Position numbers and translations under genes: made by a program
The notes under the pieces: model-generated
What the model was told of the DNA's origin: nothing
Databases searched by the model: none
What the model saw: only the letters and a program-made list of their open reading frames with translations
Source: Bufo bufo
Lineage: Eukaryota > Chordata > Amphibia > Anura > Bufonidae
Direction: 5' to 3'
Assembly (NCBI RefSeq): GCF_905171765.1
Contig: NC_053390.1
Span: forward strand, 140,091,468 to 140,155,467
DNA length: 64,000 nucleotides
Shown here: positions 33,718 through 45,049 of the stretch, piece after piece
Numbering within the stretch: position 1 is the first letter of the stretch
Layout: every line of letters begins with the position of its first letter

Positions 33718-34662
33718 TTAGGCTGAGTATTCCGCGCGGGGGCAATGCGGGAGGTGAACGCATTGCACCCGCACTGAATCCGGACCCATCCATTTCTATG
33801 GGGCTGTGCACATGAGCTGTGATTTTCACGCATCACTTATGCGTCGCGTGAAAATCGCAGCATGCTCTATATTGTGCATTTTCCATGCAACGCAGGCCCC
33901 ATAGAAGTGAATAGGGCTGCGTGAAAATCGCAAGCATCCGCAAGCAAGTGCGGATGCGGTACGATTTTCACGCACGGTTGCTAGGAGACGATCGGGATGG
34001 AGACCCGATCATTATTATTTTCCCTTATAACATGGTTATAAGGGAAAATAATAGAATTCTGAATACAGAATGCATAGTAAAATAGGGCTGGAGGGGTTAA
34101 AAAAAAAAATTAAAAAATTAAACTCACCTTAGTCCACTTGATCGCGAAGCCCGGCTTCTCTTCTGTCTCCTTCTTTGCTGATTGCAGGAAAAGGACCTGT
34201 GGTGACGTCACTCCGGTCATCACATGATCCAGCACATGATCCATCACCATGGTAAAAGATCATGTGATGACCGGAGTGACGCCACCACAGGTCCTTTTCC
34301 TGCAATCAGCAAAGAAGGAGACAGAAGGAGATGCCGACTTCGCGATCAAGTGGACTAAGGTGAGTTTAATTTTTTTTTATTTTTTTTAACCCCTCCAGGT
34401 CTATTGTACTATGTATTCTGTATTCAGAATGCTATTATTTTCCCTTACAACCATGTTATAAGGGAAAATAATACAATCTACAGAACACCGATCCCAAGCC
34501 CGAACTTCTGTGAAGAAGTTTGGGTACCAAACATGCGCGATTTTTCTCACGCGAGTGCAAAACGCATTACAATGTTTTGCACTCGTGCGGAAAAATCGCG
34601 CATGTTCCCGCAACGCACCCGCACCTTTTCCCGCAACGCCCGTGTGAACTCAGCCTTAGGCC
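33718..34662. mobile_element. Compound foldback MITE with 218-bp internal palindrome arms
   Basis: Outer ends: TAGGCTGAGTATTCCGCGCG and GTGTGAACTCAGCCTTAG. Inside, 34,011-34,229 and 34,258-34,472 are inverse copies around a roughly 28-base spacer. Each arm contains its own small palindrome TTTTCCCTTATAAC/GTTATAAGGGAAAA. CpG-rich MITE sequence with CGCGATTTTT blocks surrounds it. No coding capacity. Confidence 0.75.
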
Positions 34663-35090
34663 TCTTAGGCGTGAAGTGAACGCATAGCACCCACACTGAT
34701 TTCTGACCCTTTTTTTTTTTTCACGCATCAGTTCTGCTTTGCATGAGAATCGCAGCATGTTCTATATTCTGCATTTTTCACGCAGCCCTGGCCCCACAGA
34801 AGTGAATGGGGCTTCAGTGAAAACGCATTGCATCCGGATGTAACCTGGATGCAGTCCGGGTGCAATGCGTTTTTCACTGATGGATGCTAGGAGATGTTGT
34901 TTGTAAACCTTCAATTTTTTTTATGCATGTGAAAAAACGCATCAAAACTGATTGCTTCTGCCCGGAAAAAAAGTGAAATACTGAAGACAAATGACGACAG
35001 AACTGACTGAACTTGCTTGCAAAATGGTGTGAGTTTCACTGAACGCATCCTGACACAATCCGTCAAGCTCATGTGAAAGAGGCCTTAGAG
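34663..35090. mobile_element. MITE (about 430 bp)
   Basis: Ends AGGCCTCTTAGGCGTGAAG and CATGTGAAAGAGGCCTTAG. The interior has GAAAACGCATTGCATCCGG followed by the inverse GGGTGCAATGCGTTTTTC. It directly abuts the previous foldback element. Confidence 0.6.
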
Positions 35091-35599
35091 GGGGAATACA
35101 GCCTTCAGAGAGGGCTTCACTGCTGAGTTCATCTGGGTCTGCTGAGATCCAGCAGCTTGTTCAGATGCCTAGCCCCCAGTGATCACATGATAGCAGGTAC
35201 TGGATCGCTACTTCATACAAATCATCAAGTGCTGTGTATAGAGTGATGGGCAGGGCAGGGACGGTAAGAAAAAAACTTGCCTGCTCTATGGGGAGACCAG
35301 TGGGCTCCCTACCCCCACAGCTGCATGAAATTCAGAAACATCCATGCAGAGATAAGTGCTGACTGCTCGGATGTTTATGGTCAACAGTAGTCAGAAAGCA
35401 GTTAAAGGACCACTAAACCTGTTAAAAAAAAAAAAAAAGTATGACATGGAAAGTAAAATTTGTCTATAGCTCTTTCTGTATGGACATCTGAAGAAAAGCA
35501 GTTTTAATAGATTTCTTGTAGTGTTTCTTGTAGATAAATGCCTCCTATCTCCCTGCCGCTTCATCTTTGGCTGTTGATGGACTTTGTACACTGGCATGA

Positions 35600-36690
35600 A
35601 CTCACACTCAGAACTGGAAGTTTGGGGAAGGGTGTGGTGCTAACACCCATTCACTTCAATAGACATTAAGAGCACTATGAAAGAGGTGGAGTGTAATGGT
35701 GCAGAACCCCACGCAACCAGACAGAGGTTAAACAATAGTGGAGTTATTAAATAAACGGCAGTACAGTCCAAACCAGTAAGCATATACAGGTAACCAACCC
35801 GAATAATAACCTGTGCAGGGAAACAGCAAGGGGACAGCCAGTGACCAGGCCAAAGTTCTTATGCGCAGTATTAGTCCGTGTAACGTGGTACCTAGGGATG
35901 AGACGTCAGGATTTCCAGGGTCCAATCCAAGGTCATACACAAGCAAAAATGAGGTATCCAGAGGCAGTCTCTAAAGATAAATCGATGAAGGCAGAGGTCA
36001 TGCACAGGTAAGTCTGGGAGAATATGAACCGCCAACATACACCCGGGTTGTGAAAACAACAGTGGGCACTGACCAGCCAGGAGATCACCTTTTAAGTACC
36101 TGCTAGGCAATCACAACGTGCCATGTGTCTATTCCTCATAGGTCATATAATGATCCTAATCCCTGACACTTGTGCAGCCTAGGCTGGTCCTTAGTCACTT
36201 AAGCCCTGCCTGCCCTCTAATCTACTAGAATTTACGTACAGGTATTTTTCCCATCAGCGGCCGGCGTAGTGAATAAGATGCGTGTACATTCGGCAGCGTA
36301 TCCTTTAGCAAACCTCCGCTCGAGCGTGCACGCAGACACGACCCAGCATGAATACACGATCGCGTCGGCACGGACGCCGCAAGGAACCCGCAGGTGATAC
36401 CGGAGACAGGACCGGCCGCTGCGTGCCGCCACCAGTCCGGTCAATCTGCCTCCAAGACCCTGGCGGTCATCCGATACGGCGACAATACAGATGCACTATC
36501 GAGTCTGCCCGCAAAGGAGTCGGGACCGAAGACTCCCCAGGCACATGTGTGACCTGTCCCGCTACTCCAACGGAGTCCCCCGCAGGCCAAGCCCCACAAG
36601 GACCCCTAGGGGCCCCAGTGGATCGCGGAACAGGAGAGTGTCTTACATGGAGTCTGCAAAACTAAGCAACTTCTTACAAAACTTCCTCCT
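35600..36690. other. Unassigned segment with a CpG-dense right half
   Basis: No protein family recognised. The right part (36,245-36,660) has a density of CpG far above its surroundings (for example GCGGCCGGCG, CGATCGCGTCGGCACGG, CCGGCCGCTGCG). An AATAAA occurs near 35,750. An LTR or promoter of a retrotransposon is possible, but no paired LTR is present. Confidence 0.35.
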
Positions 36691-36737
36691 GTGTATGTGC
36701 AGGTATACTATACAGTACCAGGGCACTGACACTACAG

Positions 36738-37605
36738 AAAATGTTACCCAGCTTTCCCAGGTACCTGAATGTCAAGTTTGTCTTTATAGACAGATGGAAA
36801 TTCTCGCATTCTGTCTATTCAAATTTGACATTCATCAGTGTACTGAGGATAGGACATCATTAGGTACTGGCTACACAACTCCTTAAACAATATTGTGTCC
36901 ACCAAAGAAAGATCACAAGATGTACCTTTACATACTGCAATTCAATAAAGGCAAATAATAATTTAGTCATTCACATAAACAATGTTACAGTCATTGAACA
37001 AGCATTTTCTGTACAATCTTTCAATCACTACATACGCTGTATGATTATTGCCCAACATGAATTGTTAGCGTTTGAATTGTAATGATTATCTACTAGTCTA
37101 ATTCACCATTAGGAGAAGGATTTATTCATGTAGATTAGATTTAGTATTTAGCATTCCCTATTACAGGTCTATATAATGTGTTCCCCAGCTTTCCCAGCAC
37201 CCAAAATGACAAATCTGTCAAGTTATGCTACACATCGATTCTTACTCAGATCTCTTGGCTAGCAAATATAACTAGCCATTCTAGAATACTGGGGATTTAC
37301 GGATTCATAAATGGGCTGATCTGGCATTCTACAGACTGGGAAAGCTGGGTAACAAAATCTTTGGGGTGGTGATGGGAGTATACAGGTGATATAAAATACA
37401 TACAATGTTGCCCTGATACATTATGTCAATTTATCATATGGTACCAGGGCAACATCATCTGTTGTCACCAGTGGCGCTAGACAATGTCATAACCCAGCTT
37501 TTCCAGGATTCTGAATGGCAAGTTGGTCTAGTCATATGAATTGATTTATCACTACGTAAAAAGGCGAGATTGGATTCAGCATCTGGAAAAGCTGGGTAAC
37601 AACCT
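36738..37605. repeat. Cluster of three small MITEs with GTTACCCAGCTTTCCCAG ends
   Basis: Copy 1 at about 36,742-36,850 has a clear left end and an internal hairpin (AATGTCAAGTTTGTC/GACATTCA type) but no right end. Copy 2 (37,180-37,353) runs from CCCCAGCTTTCCCAGC to GACTGGGAAAGCTGGGTAAC. Copy 3 (37,488-37,600) runs from AACCCAGCTTTTCCAGGA to CTGGAAAAGCTGGGTAAC. Spacing between them is about 140-330 bases. Confidence 0.7.
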
Positions 37606-38289
37606 CTGCAGAGATGTAATGGAGGCTACACTTGCACATATTTTCTGTATACACTACATCTAGAAAAATAGTATCAGGACAAATAAGGATGAGCAAACCA
37701 GTTCGAACCAAACTGAATTCAGTCTGGACATTGCTATTTTTCGGACGGCAGACAAACCCAAATCTCTCTAGGTTTGTTTTGGACGAACTTAAACAGCGAG
37801 TAGCGCCATTTTAGTGCACTTCGGCGGGCAAAAAGCACTAGGAAGGAAGAAGAAGGATTCCCACATGACCCTGAGAGGAAATGGGGGGGTCTTGCGCTGA
37901 TTGGCTCCCAGGCTGACAGACATGAACAGAATGCTATTGTGTGCTGGGCTGTCAAAGAAAGAGGGTGGTTGGGTGCTACAGTGTCTGCCAGGAAAACAAT
38001 CTTAGGGAGTCAGGGACAGTGAAAAATCAATCAGGGACAGTCAGAAATCAATCAATCAGGTTTATTGACAGGGAACGAGAAGGGAAAGTCTAGAATTGCA
38101 AAGAATTGTGTGATTTGTGTACAATAGAGAGAAGCAGGGCAACTGATGGGCAGGGGAGAGGACCTGTGACTGTGACTGTGCCTGCTGTCAGAAGTACAGG
38201 TGCACCTCAAAAACAGCTGCCTGCAAGCAAATACTTTCATTTTGTTTGTCATTTTCACAGAAATCCTTTTTTGTGGGGTTCAAAATATA

Positions 38290-38570
38290 ATTAAGCAGTA
38301 TATATACATATACGTGATTACTGCAGCATTTTCCACACAGGCCGCAATCTACCTGTGTATGTTAAGTTGAAATTGAGCATCACGCCTCAATCGTAGGTTT
38401 ACATCTATTCAGTTTCCACACAGATGCAATTAAAAAAAATAATTGGGGGGGTTGCTTTCAATTTCACAAAGAAGCATATATATGTGACTACTGCAGCAAT
38501 ACCCACAGTGTTACAGCAATCTACCTGTGTGTTAAATTGAAATTCAGTGTCAAGTCGCAATCATCCATTT
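38290..38570. repeat. Left subterminal tandem repeat of hAT copy 3
   Basis: Two units of about 170 bases. Both contain TGACTACTGCAGCAATACCC-like sequence, AATCTACCTGTGTGTTAA and a homopurine or A-rich end. The second unit is cut by the TA insertion site of the DD37E element at 38,570. Confidence 0.65.
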
Positions 38571-38571
38571 A

Positions 38572-40110
38572 CAGGGAGTGCAGAATTATTAGGCAAGTTG
38601 TATTTTTGAGGATTAATTTTATTATTGAACAACAACCATGTTCTCAATGAACCCAAAAAACTCATTAATATCAAAGCTGAATATTTTTGGAAGTAGTTTT
38701 TAGTTTGTTTTTAGTTTTAGCTATTTTAGGGGGATATCTGTGTGTGCAGGTGACTATTACTGTGCATAATTATTAGGCAACTTAACAAAAAACAAATATA
38801 TACCCATTTCAATTATTTATTTTTACCAGTGAAACCAGTATAACATCTCAACATTCACAAATATACATTTCTGACATTCAAAAACAAAACAAAAACAAAT
38901 CAGTGACCAATATAGCCACCTTTCTTTGCAAGGACACTCAAAAGCCTGCCATCCATGGATTCTGTCAGTGTTTTGATCTGTTCACCATCAACATTGCGTG
39001 CAGCAGCAACCACAGCCTCCCAGACACTGTTCAGAGAGGTGTACTGTTTTCCCTCCTTGTAAATCTCACATTTGATGATGGACCACAGGTTCTCAATGGG
39101 GTTCAGATCAGGTGAACAAGGAGGCCATGTCATTAGATTTTCTTCTTTTATACCCTTTCTTGCCAGCCACGCTGTGGAGTACTTGGACGCGTGTGATGGA
39201 GCATTGTCCTGCATGAAAATCATGTTTTTCTTGAAGGATGCAAACTTCTTCCTGTACCACTGCTTGAAGAAGGTGTCTTCCAGAAACTGGCAGTAGGACT
39301 CAACCCGAAAAGGCCCCACAAGCTCATCTTTGATGATACCAGCCCAAACCAGTACTCCACCTCCACCTTGCTGGCGTCTGAATCGGACTGGAGCTCTCTG
39401 CCCTTTACCAATCCAGCCACGGGCCCATCCATCTGGCCCATCAAGACTCACTCTCATTTCATCAGTCCATAAAACCTTAGAAAAATCAGTCTTGAGATAT
39501 TTCTTGGCCCAGTCTTGACGTTTCAGCTTGTGTGTCTTGTTCAGTGGTGGTCGTCTTTCAGCCTTTCTTACCTTGGCCATGTCTCTGAGTATTGCACACC
39601 TTGTGCTTTTGGGCACTCCAGTGATGTTGCAGCTCTGAAATATGGCCAAACTGGTGGCAAGTGGCATCTTGGCAGCTGCACGCTTGACTTTTCTCAGTTC
39701 ATGGGCAGTTATTTTGCGCCTTGGTTTTTCCACACGCTTCTTGCGACCCTGTTGACTATTTTGAATGAAACGCTTGATTGTTCGATGATCACGCTTCAGA
39801 AGCTTTGCAATTTTAAGAGTGCTGCATCCCTCTGCAAGATATCTCACTATTTTTGACTTTTCTGAGCCTGTCAAGTCCTTCTTTTGACCCATTTTGCCAA
39901 AGGAAAGGAAGTTGCCTACTAATTGTGCACATCTAATATAGTGTGTTGATGTCATTAGACCACACCCCTTCTCATTACAGAGATGCACATCACCTAATAT
40001 GCTTAATTGGTAGTAGGCTTTCGAGCCTATACAGCTTGGAGTAAGACAACATGCATAAAGAGGATGATGTGGTCAAAATACTCATTTGCCTAATAATTCT
40101 GCACGCAGTG
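38572..40110 (-). mobile_element. Tc1/mariner-superfamily transposon, DD37E type, complete with TA duplication
   Basis: Flanked by TA (38,570-38,571 and 40,111-40,112). Outer inverted ends share GTGCAGAATTATTAGGCAA. Inner repeats with the same core lie at 38,761-38,786 (TGTGCATAATTATTAGGCAA) and 39,908-39,930 (inverse, GTTGCCTACTAATTGTGCAC). Outer-to-inner distances are similar on the two sides (about 180 bases), an IR/DR arrangement as in Sleeping Beauty. A single long frame fills the interior. Total length is 1539 bp. Confidence 0.9.
38900..39892 (-). CDS. Tc1-like transposase, DD37E, apparently intact (330 aa)
   Basis: It cuts and pastes the surrounding element at TA dinucleotides. I start it at the ATG at 39,892 (MGQKKDLTGSEKSK), because the 32 codons upstream in the same frame look non-coding. 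Order: a paired-like double helix-turn-helix DNA-binding region (residues about 5-110, with STLKIAKLLKRDHRTIKRF and the GRKKR/PRRK basic stretch), then the DDE domain. The catalytic residues are the D in VLWTDEMRVSL (about residue 140), the D in FMQDNAPSH and the E in NPIENLW, with 37 residues between the last two. The spacing matches the DD37E (TRT) group known from vertebrates, not the DD34E of Tc1. No stop or frameshift is present, so the copy may be young or active. It is nested in hAT copy 3. Confidence 0.9.
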   Translation of the reverse strand: MGQKKDLTGSEKSKIVRYLAEGCSTLKIAKLLKRDHRTIKRFIQNSQQGRKKRVEKPRRKITAHELRKVKRAAAKMPLATSLAIFQSCNITGVPKSTRCAILRDMAKVRKAERRPPLNKTHKLKRQDWAKKYLKTDFSKVLWTDEMRVSLDGPDGWARGWIGKGQRAPVRFRRQQGGGGVLVWAGIIKDELVGPFRVESYCQFLEDTFFKQWYRKKFASFKKNMIFMQDNAPSHASKYSTAWLARKGIKEENLMTWPPCSPDLNPIENLWSIIKCEIYKEGKQYTSLNSVWEAVVAAARNVDGEQIKTLTESMDGRLLSVLAKKGGYIGH

Positions 40111-40127
40111 TATATATATTCAGGTTG

Positions 40128-41285
40128 AAAGGATGGAGGGCACTCAAATGGATGGGTGTATATATAAGGAATCAATTGTAGTATATGCCCATAAATTTAT
40201 TAAACATTGCACAATATTCAGTAGGTCACTGAATGACTTAATCGTTCTAATTGGTCGCAGTTATATATATCCTCCTGTATTGGGAGGAATTCAAGTTTGC
40301 ACAGAATTAAAAAACTTTCACAGAATTATAAAAATTGCATGGAGTTATAAAATGAGGACCTACTAATGCAGGTGATCAGTCTGCATGTAGGTACTGAGTC
40401 GGTGTACACTGTAATTGAGTGTGGATTAAAAAGGTAAAAGTTTGCACTGATGTGCAGTTGGTTTTTGTCCCAAGGAGCGGTAATTTAAACGGGAGGGTGG
40501 AAAAGTCAGGTAGTCTTACCCCATGTAGCCGGATTCCAGGTGGCTATTGCAGGGGGATACCTCTCTCAGGGAGCGCTCCGGTCCTGTGTGTCGTCGGTGC
40601 GCACGTGTTCCTCGGCGTCCTCAGCGTCCTCGGCGTGTTCCTCTGTAACCGGATGTACTCTCCGTAGTGCAGGAGGTTCTAGGATCGGAAGTGACGATGT
40701 ATTCCTCCGGTCAGCTGACTATTGCGACAGCAAGATGTATGATGAAAAATCGCCTATAATATCTATCTGTATGGGCGATCTTTATTGGGTCCAGAGTCCA
40801 TGTACTATTCCTTCTTTATACCAAACGCGTTTCGGTGCACTCTTGCACCTTCATCAGTGCAAACTTTTACCTTTTTAATCCACACTCAATTACAGTGTAC
40901 ACCAACTCAGTACCTACATGCAGACTGATCACCTGCATTAGTAGGTCCTCATTTTATAACTCCATGCAATTTTTATAATTCTGTGAAAGTTTTTTAATTC
41001 TGTGCAAACTTGAATTCCTCCCAATACAGGAGGATATATATAACTGCGACCAATTAGAACGATTAAGTCATTCAGTGACCTACTGAATATTGTGCAATGT
41101 TTAATAAATTTATGGGTATATACTACAATTGATTCCTTATATATACACCCATCCATTTGAGTGCCCTCCATCCTTTTGACTATATACATTATACCCAATT
41201 TCTGGCAATTGGTACTGCCATATTGGAGAGAGCACCTATCTGCGATTTGCTGCCAGTAGAGCCTCTGAAATCTGTTTTTCTGCTT
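40128..41285 (-). mobile_element. Penelope-like composite 2 (1158 bp, 15-bp target duplication), non-coding
   Basis: Bounded by TATATATTCAGGTTG at 40,113-40,127 and 41,286-41,300. The two ends carry a roughly 320-base segment in opposite orientation (40,128-40,448 and about 40,850-41,165), which gives matching short frames on both strands. The centre is CpG-rich (about 40,480-40,700). There is no RT. It is assigned to PLEs by analogy with composite 1: inverted arms, 14-15-bp duplication, ribozyme-like motif and CpG-rich centre. It inserted immediately next to the right TA of the DD37E element, so it is younger. Confidence 0.65.
40828..40857 (-). ncRNA. Hammerhead-ribozyme-like motif in PLE composite 2
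   Basis: Minus strand: CTGATGA, extra A, a perfect 6-bp stem II (GGTGCA/TGCACC, loop AGAG), GAA, then ACGCGT, a self-complementary hexamer suited to an intermolecular stem III, then T. Stem I support is weak here (two base pairs next to the core). The left arm of the same element ends inside this motif, just after ACTGATG at about 40,451. Confidence 0.45.
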
Positions 41286-41474
41286 TATATATTCAGGTTG
41301 CACACAAAAATTTTGGGGACTTGTTCAATTTAATTAAACCAGTATATAGGTGATCAACACCAATATACAGGCCAGCAAACAAAAGTATCTATAATGGATA
41401 ATGAATTTAGGCCTAAATCTGTTTCCCTTTATCTTTGTGTTCACAAACATGTTTCCAATCTTTTTTTTTTTTAT

Positions 41475-41740
41475 TAGAGACTGATTATATTCAAACTAGC
41501 AGCATAGATACATGATTACTACACCAATAAACAGGGTAGCACACAAAAGTATCTCGGAGTGATAAGGAATTTAGAGCCAAGTCTGTTTCCCTGTTTGACA
41601 CACTTTGAATAAATTTTAATTTTTTATAATTTTTTTTATTTTTTGGGGGGGGGTTGATGATTATATTCAAACTAGCAGCATATATACATGTTTACTTCTC
41701 CAAGACACAGGGTAGCGCACAACATTTTCTGACTGGCCCA
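41475..41740. repeat. Internal tandem repeat of hAT copy 3
   Basis: Two units (about 190 bases) with TATATTCAAACTAGCAGCAT, TACATG(A/T)TTAC and CAGGGTAGC(A/G)CACAA. They lie between the PLE insertion and the transposase start. Confidence 0.6.
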
Positions 41741-41909
41741 AAAATGTCCGAGCTATGGAAGGGTTCCAAACAATAGACCCAGAATGTGGGTAGTAGCAGC
41801 ACCATCTATCCAGGCAGAAGGAGTGGTAGTAGGCTGCAGTTGTCCCTGCTGGCTTTGGAAAGGTGCAACTTTCCAAAATAGTTGAGGAGAAAGAGGATGA
41901 GATAGTGAA

Positions 41910-44900
41910 TTGGGTGGCTCACTCCGCCTCTCACGGGATGACATGGAGGTGACTGCAGAGTCCGACACCGTGCCGTGGAGCCAGGGGTCACAGCGCTCCC
42001 ACTGCTTCTCCTCCTTGCAGCCCCAAAGAAGGCTTTCAGTGAAATCCTCCCAGTCTTCACTGGCCCTTCCTAGAGTGGCACTTTCCTTTTTCCTAAGAAG
42101 TGGCAAAAAAAAAAAAAAAAACACGCCCTACGACAGTCAAGAGATTCTCTTTGTTGATGACTTGTGTGAGAGCCCTCTACATTTAGGCTGCCCTGAGGAG
42201 GAGGTTGGGGAGGAGTCGGGTTACCCCAGGCATACCTGTGTTGGTGGTAGTGTTAATAGTGGCACCTGTAGCCATGGCATTAGTGGTGGGGGCAGCAACA
42301 GTGAGAGTCGGAAAAATGCAGAGAAGGGGAGGGGGGCCCAGGAGCCCAACATCTCACAGGCTGATAAAAGCAGCAGGGAGGAGAAGGACTTCTATGATGA
42401 TTGTGTGCTGGACAGGAGCAGGGAGCCGGATCGGAGTGCTGAGGAGGAGGCAACATCAGTGGAGAAGGGCGGTGGTGGCAGCAATAAAGAGCAAAGGCCA
42501 CTTACCTCCCAAAGAAAAGCCACAGCCATATCTGCTTTGGCATCTGGTGATGCTGCTGATACTACGTGTGGGTTAGGCCCAAAAATGTGCCAGAGCTAAC
42601 CCAGCTTGGCTGCCTGTAGGTCTGTGAGAACAACTCCCATATGGCACTTTTTATCCACAAGGTGGGCAAACAAAACTACAGTGGTGTGCAAGATCTGCAG
42701 GATTAAAATACGCAATGGCTGTTCAAACACAATTATAGGTACAAGACTTCTATTGCTGTAGATGGGGTGACATCACCAGATCCTTTGGGAAAACGCAACT
42801 AGCCAGCATTCCCAATCAGAACAAGTCTGTCCTTATTTTCCTGGTCCTCTTTGTGTCAGCCAACCCATATGCCCAAGAAGTACAGTATCTTTGACATCAT
42901 CACCTTCTTCTTTTCTTGCTAAGACTCCCCCTTGTCTTTGGCTCCATTGTGAGACATCTATAACGAAATGTTTGGCCAGGAAAAAGCTTGTCTCCACCAG
43001 CAATTAGCTTGTCTACAGTCGCTGTAGTACCATTGTAGTAAAGCTTTGTACTCTCATGTGGCAGAGAATGAGGGCCACTTCTTGCAACTCTTTCTGTGCA
43101 TCAAGCTGCACTTCTCGTGGACATCTGGAGAAGCTGTTACAGGCAGGGACAGTACATGTCTTTCACAGCCCACGGGGTCAATGGTTTTTGAGGTAGTGTA
43201 GAGGCAGCACCCCAGCAACATGGCCACGTTCTTTTGACCACCTCCCACCATATCATGGGCTGGCTTCCACAGCAGGTACTTATCTGCCTCCTCCACCTCA
43301 TCCTGCATAGACATCCCCAACAGCAGCAGTCCACAGGGTAACTCGCACTAACCTTCCTTCATATCACATGTCATGTCAAGTGTTGCAACAATATATTGGA
43401 ACTTATCAGCCTGGAATAGAGTAGCCACACAGTCGAGCAGTTGCTCAAGTACATCGAGCAGCAAACATCCCACTGCCTGTCACTCCGCTGACTCCAACTG
43501 GGCAAGTTGGTCAGCAACAATAGGCGCAACATTGTGATTGCCCTGAACCTAGGCAAAATAACACATGCTCCCTGCATGGGGCACGTCATCAACTTAGTTG
43601 TACAGCGCTTTCTAAATAAGTACATTGCCTTGCGTAAGGTGCTGGCAAAGTCCAGGAGTCTGTCCAAGCACTTCAGACACTTTTACATGGCAAAGAAGGC
43701 TCTCCTGGACCTGCAGCGAAATAATGGCCTGCCTCTAAACTGCTTAATCCGTGACATGCCAACTTGCTGGAATTCAACATTGCACATGCTCAAGCAACTG
43801 TACGAGCAGTGGAAAGCTGTGAACGATTTTGTCAGCAACAGGGAGCATGTGTTGCTTCAAAGTCAGACAGTGGCAGCTCATCCGAGACGCTTGTCAGGTG
43901 CTGAAGCCCTTTAAAGAGGCCACAAAGTTTGTCAGCATGGACAACATCATCCCTCTCATATTTATCTTAGAACAGACACTGATGCTCATGCAGCAGGGGA
44001 CCATGGCAGAAGAAGAGCATCTGACACATCTTTCTGTCTGCGCTATAGCTGTTGGGGACACACAAAGGAAATCTGCTATGGAGGAGGATGATGAAGATGA
44101 GGATGAGTAACTGCCACTGCAAGAGCAGGAGAAGGAGGAGTCAGAGGTGGAGGAGCAAGAGGATGATGATGAGGATGGCACCTGCCGAGACACCCAATCA
44201 TCTCAGGGGGGAAAAAGAAGTGGCTCCTAGGGCACACTGGCTAGAATGGCCACCTTTATTCTGGCTTTCCTATGCAGTGACAGGTGTATCGTTGACACCA
44301 ATCAGTCTGATGATTATGGATAGGCATGCTTTTAGACCCTCGCTACCAAAGCAAAATAGAGGAATGTTTTGCTCTGCCAGAAAGGGAGGATAAAATACGT
44401 TACCAGGAAACACTGTGTACGTAGCTAGCCTTAGCCCTTCTCCGTCCCCTGCAGAGTACCCCCCACCACCACCACCACCACCACAAGCAGCAGAAGCCAA
44501 TGCAGTAGTAGAAAGAATAGCAGCCATTTCAGTCTCCTCAACATGATGGAGCTGTTTTCCACATGCCGCTCCAGGCAGAGGTCAGTCAGCAAGCTGACAG
44601 CTTCCACTTCAATGCCCAGGTTCTAGCTTACCTAAACTATGGCTAGTCTCTGTTGCATACCCAGTTCCCTGACCCCATGGATTTTTGGGCCGGCAGACTG
44701 GAACAGTGGCCCGAACTGGCACAGCACGCTCCCTATCTTCTTTCTAGCTCTGCCTTCAGGGCTATCTCAGAGAGGATTTTCAGCGCCAGGGGGGGGGGGG
44801 GGGGTGTGGTGACACCCAGATGGGCCAAGTTGTCCTCTGCCAGTGTCCAAAACATCAATTTTGTCAAATTGAACCCAGCCTGGATTCTGGAGGATTTTCA

Positions 44901-44930
44901 GACTACTCCCGCTGATTCCAATGTATAGAC
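41910..44930 (+). pseudogene. hAT-family transposase (copy 3), decayed
   Basis: Plus strand. An acidic, Ser-rich N-terminus (41,910-42,599) leads into a BED finger at about 42,625-42,760 (cysteine pair in VCKICRIKIRNGC). At 43,140-43,195 the block QYMSFTAH is present. The region 43,507-43,914 reads MVSNNRRNIV, PCMGHVINLVVQRFL and DMPTCWNSTLHML, the hAT core with the same order as copy 2. A shifted frame (43,829-44,110) covers the helical part with a long acidic run. The C-terminal dimerisation domain is at 44,653-44,928 (SERIFSAR, LSSASVQNINFVKLN), split by a G13-14 run at 44,791. Stops and frame changes inactivate it. Confidence 0.75.
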
Positions 44931-45049
44931 CTCGCCCACCTCCCATTGCTGATGGTGCCCCATCTTGCCACTGTTGCTGTCTGTCTGTCTTTTATCATGT
45001 TCTGTACGGCTGCTGCTGCTTCTGCTGCCTGCATAATGCTACTAATGCC

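Noticed and set aside
40133..41303. Matching 77- and 121-codon frames on opposite strands
   Set aside because: Produced by the inverted arms of PLE composite 2; no protein family resemblance.
43894..44193. Ser/Cys-rich minus-strand frame in hAT copy 3
   Set aside because: Antisense of the acidic linker of the transposase.
44791..44804. G homopolymer in hAT copy 3 as a functional element
   Set aside because: A simple homopolymer in a dead reading frame; the length may be unreliable.
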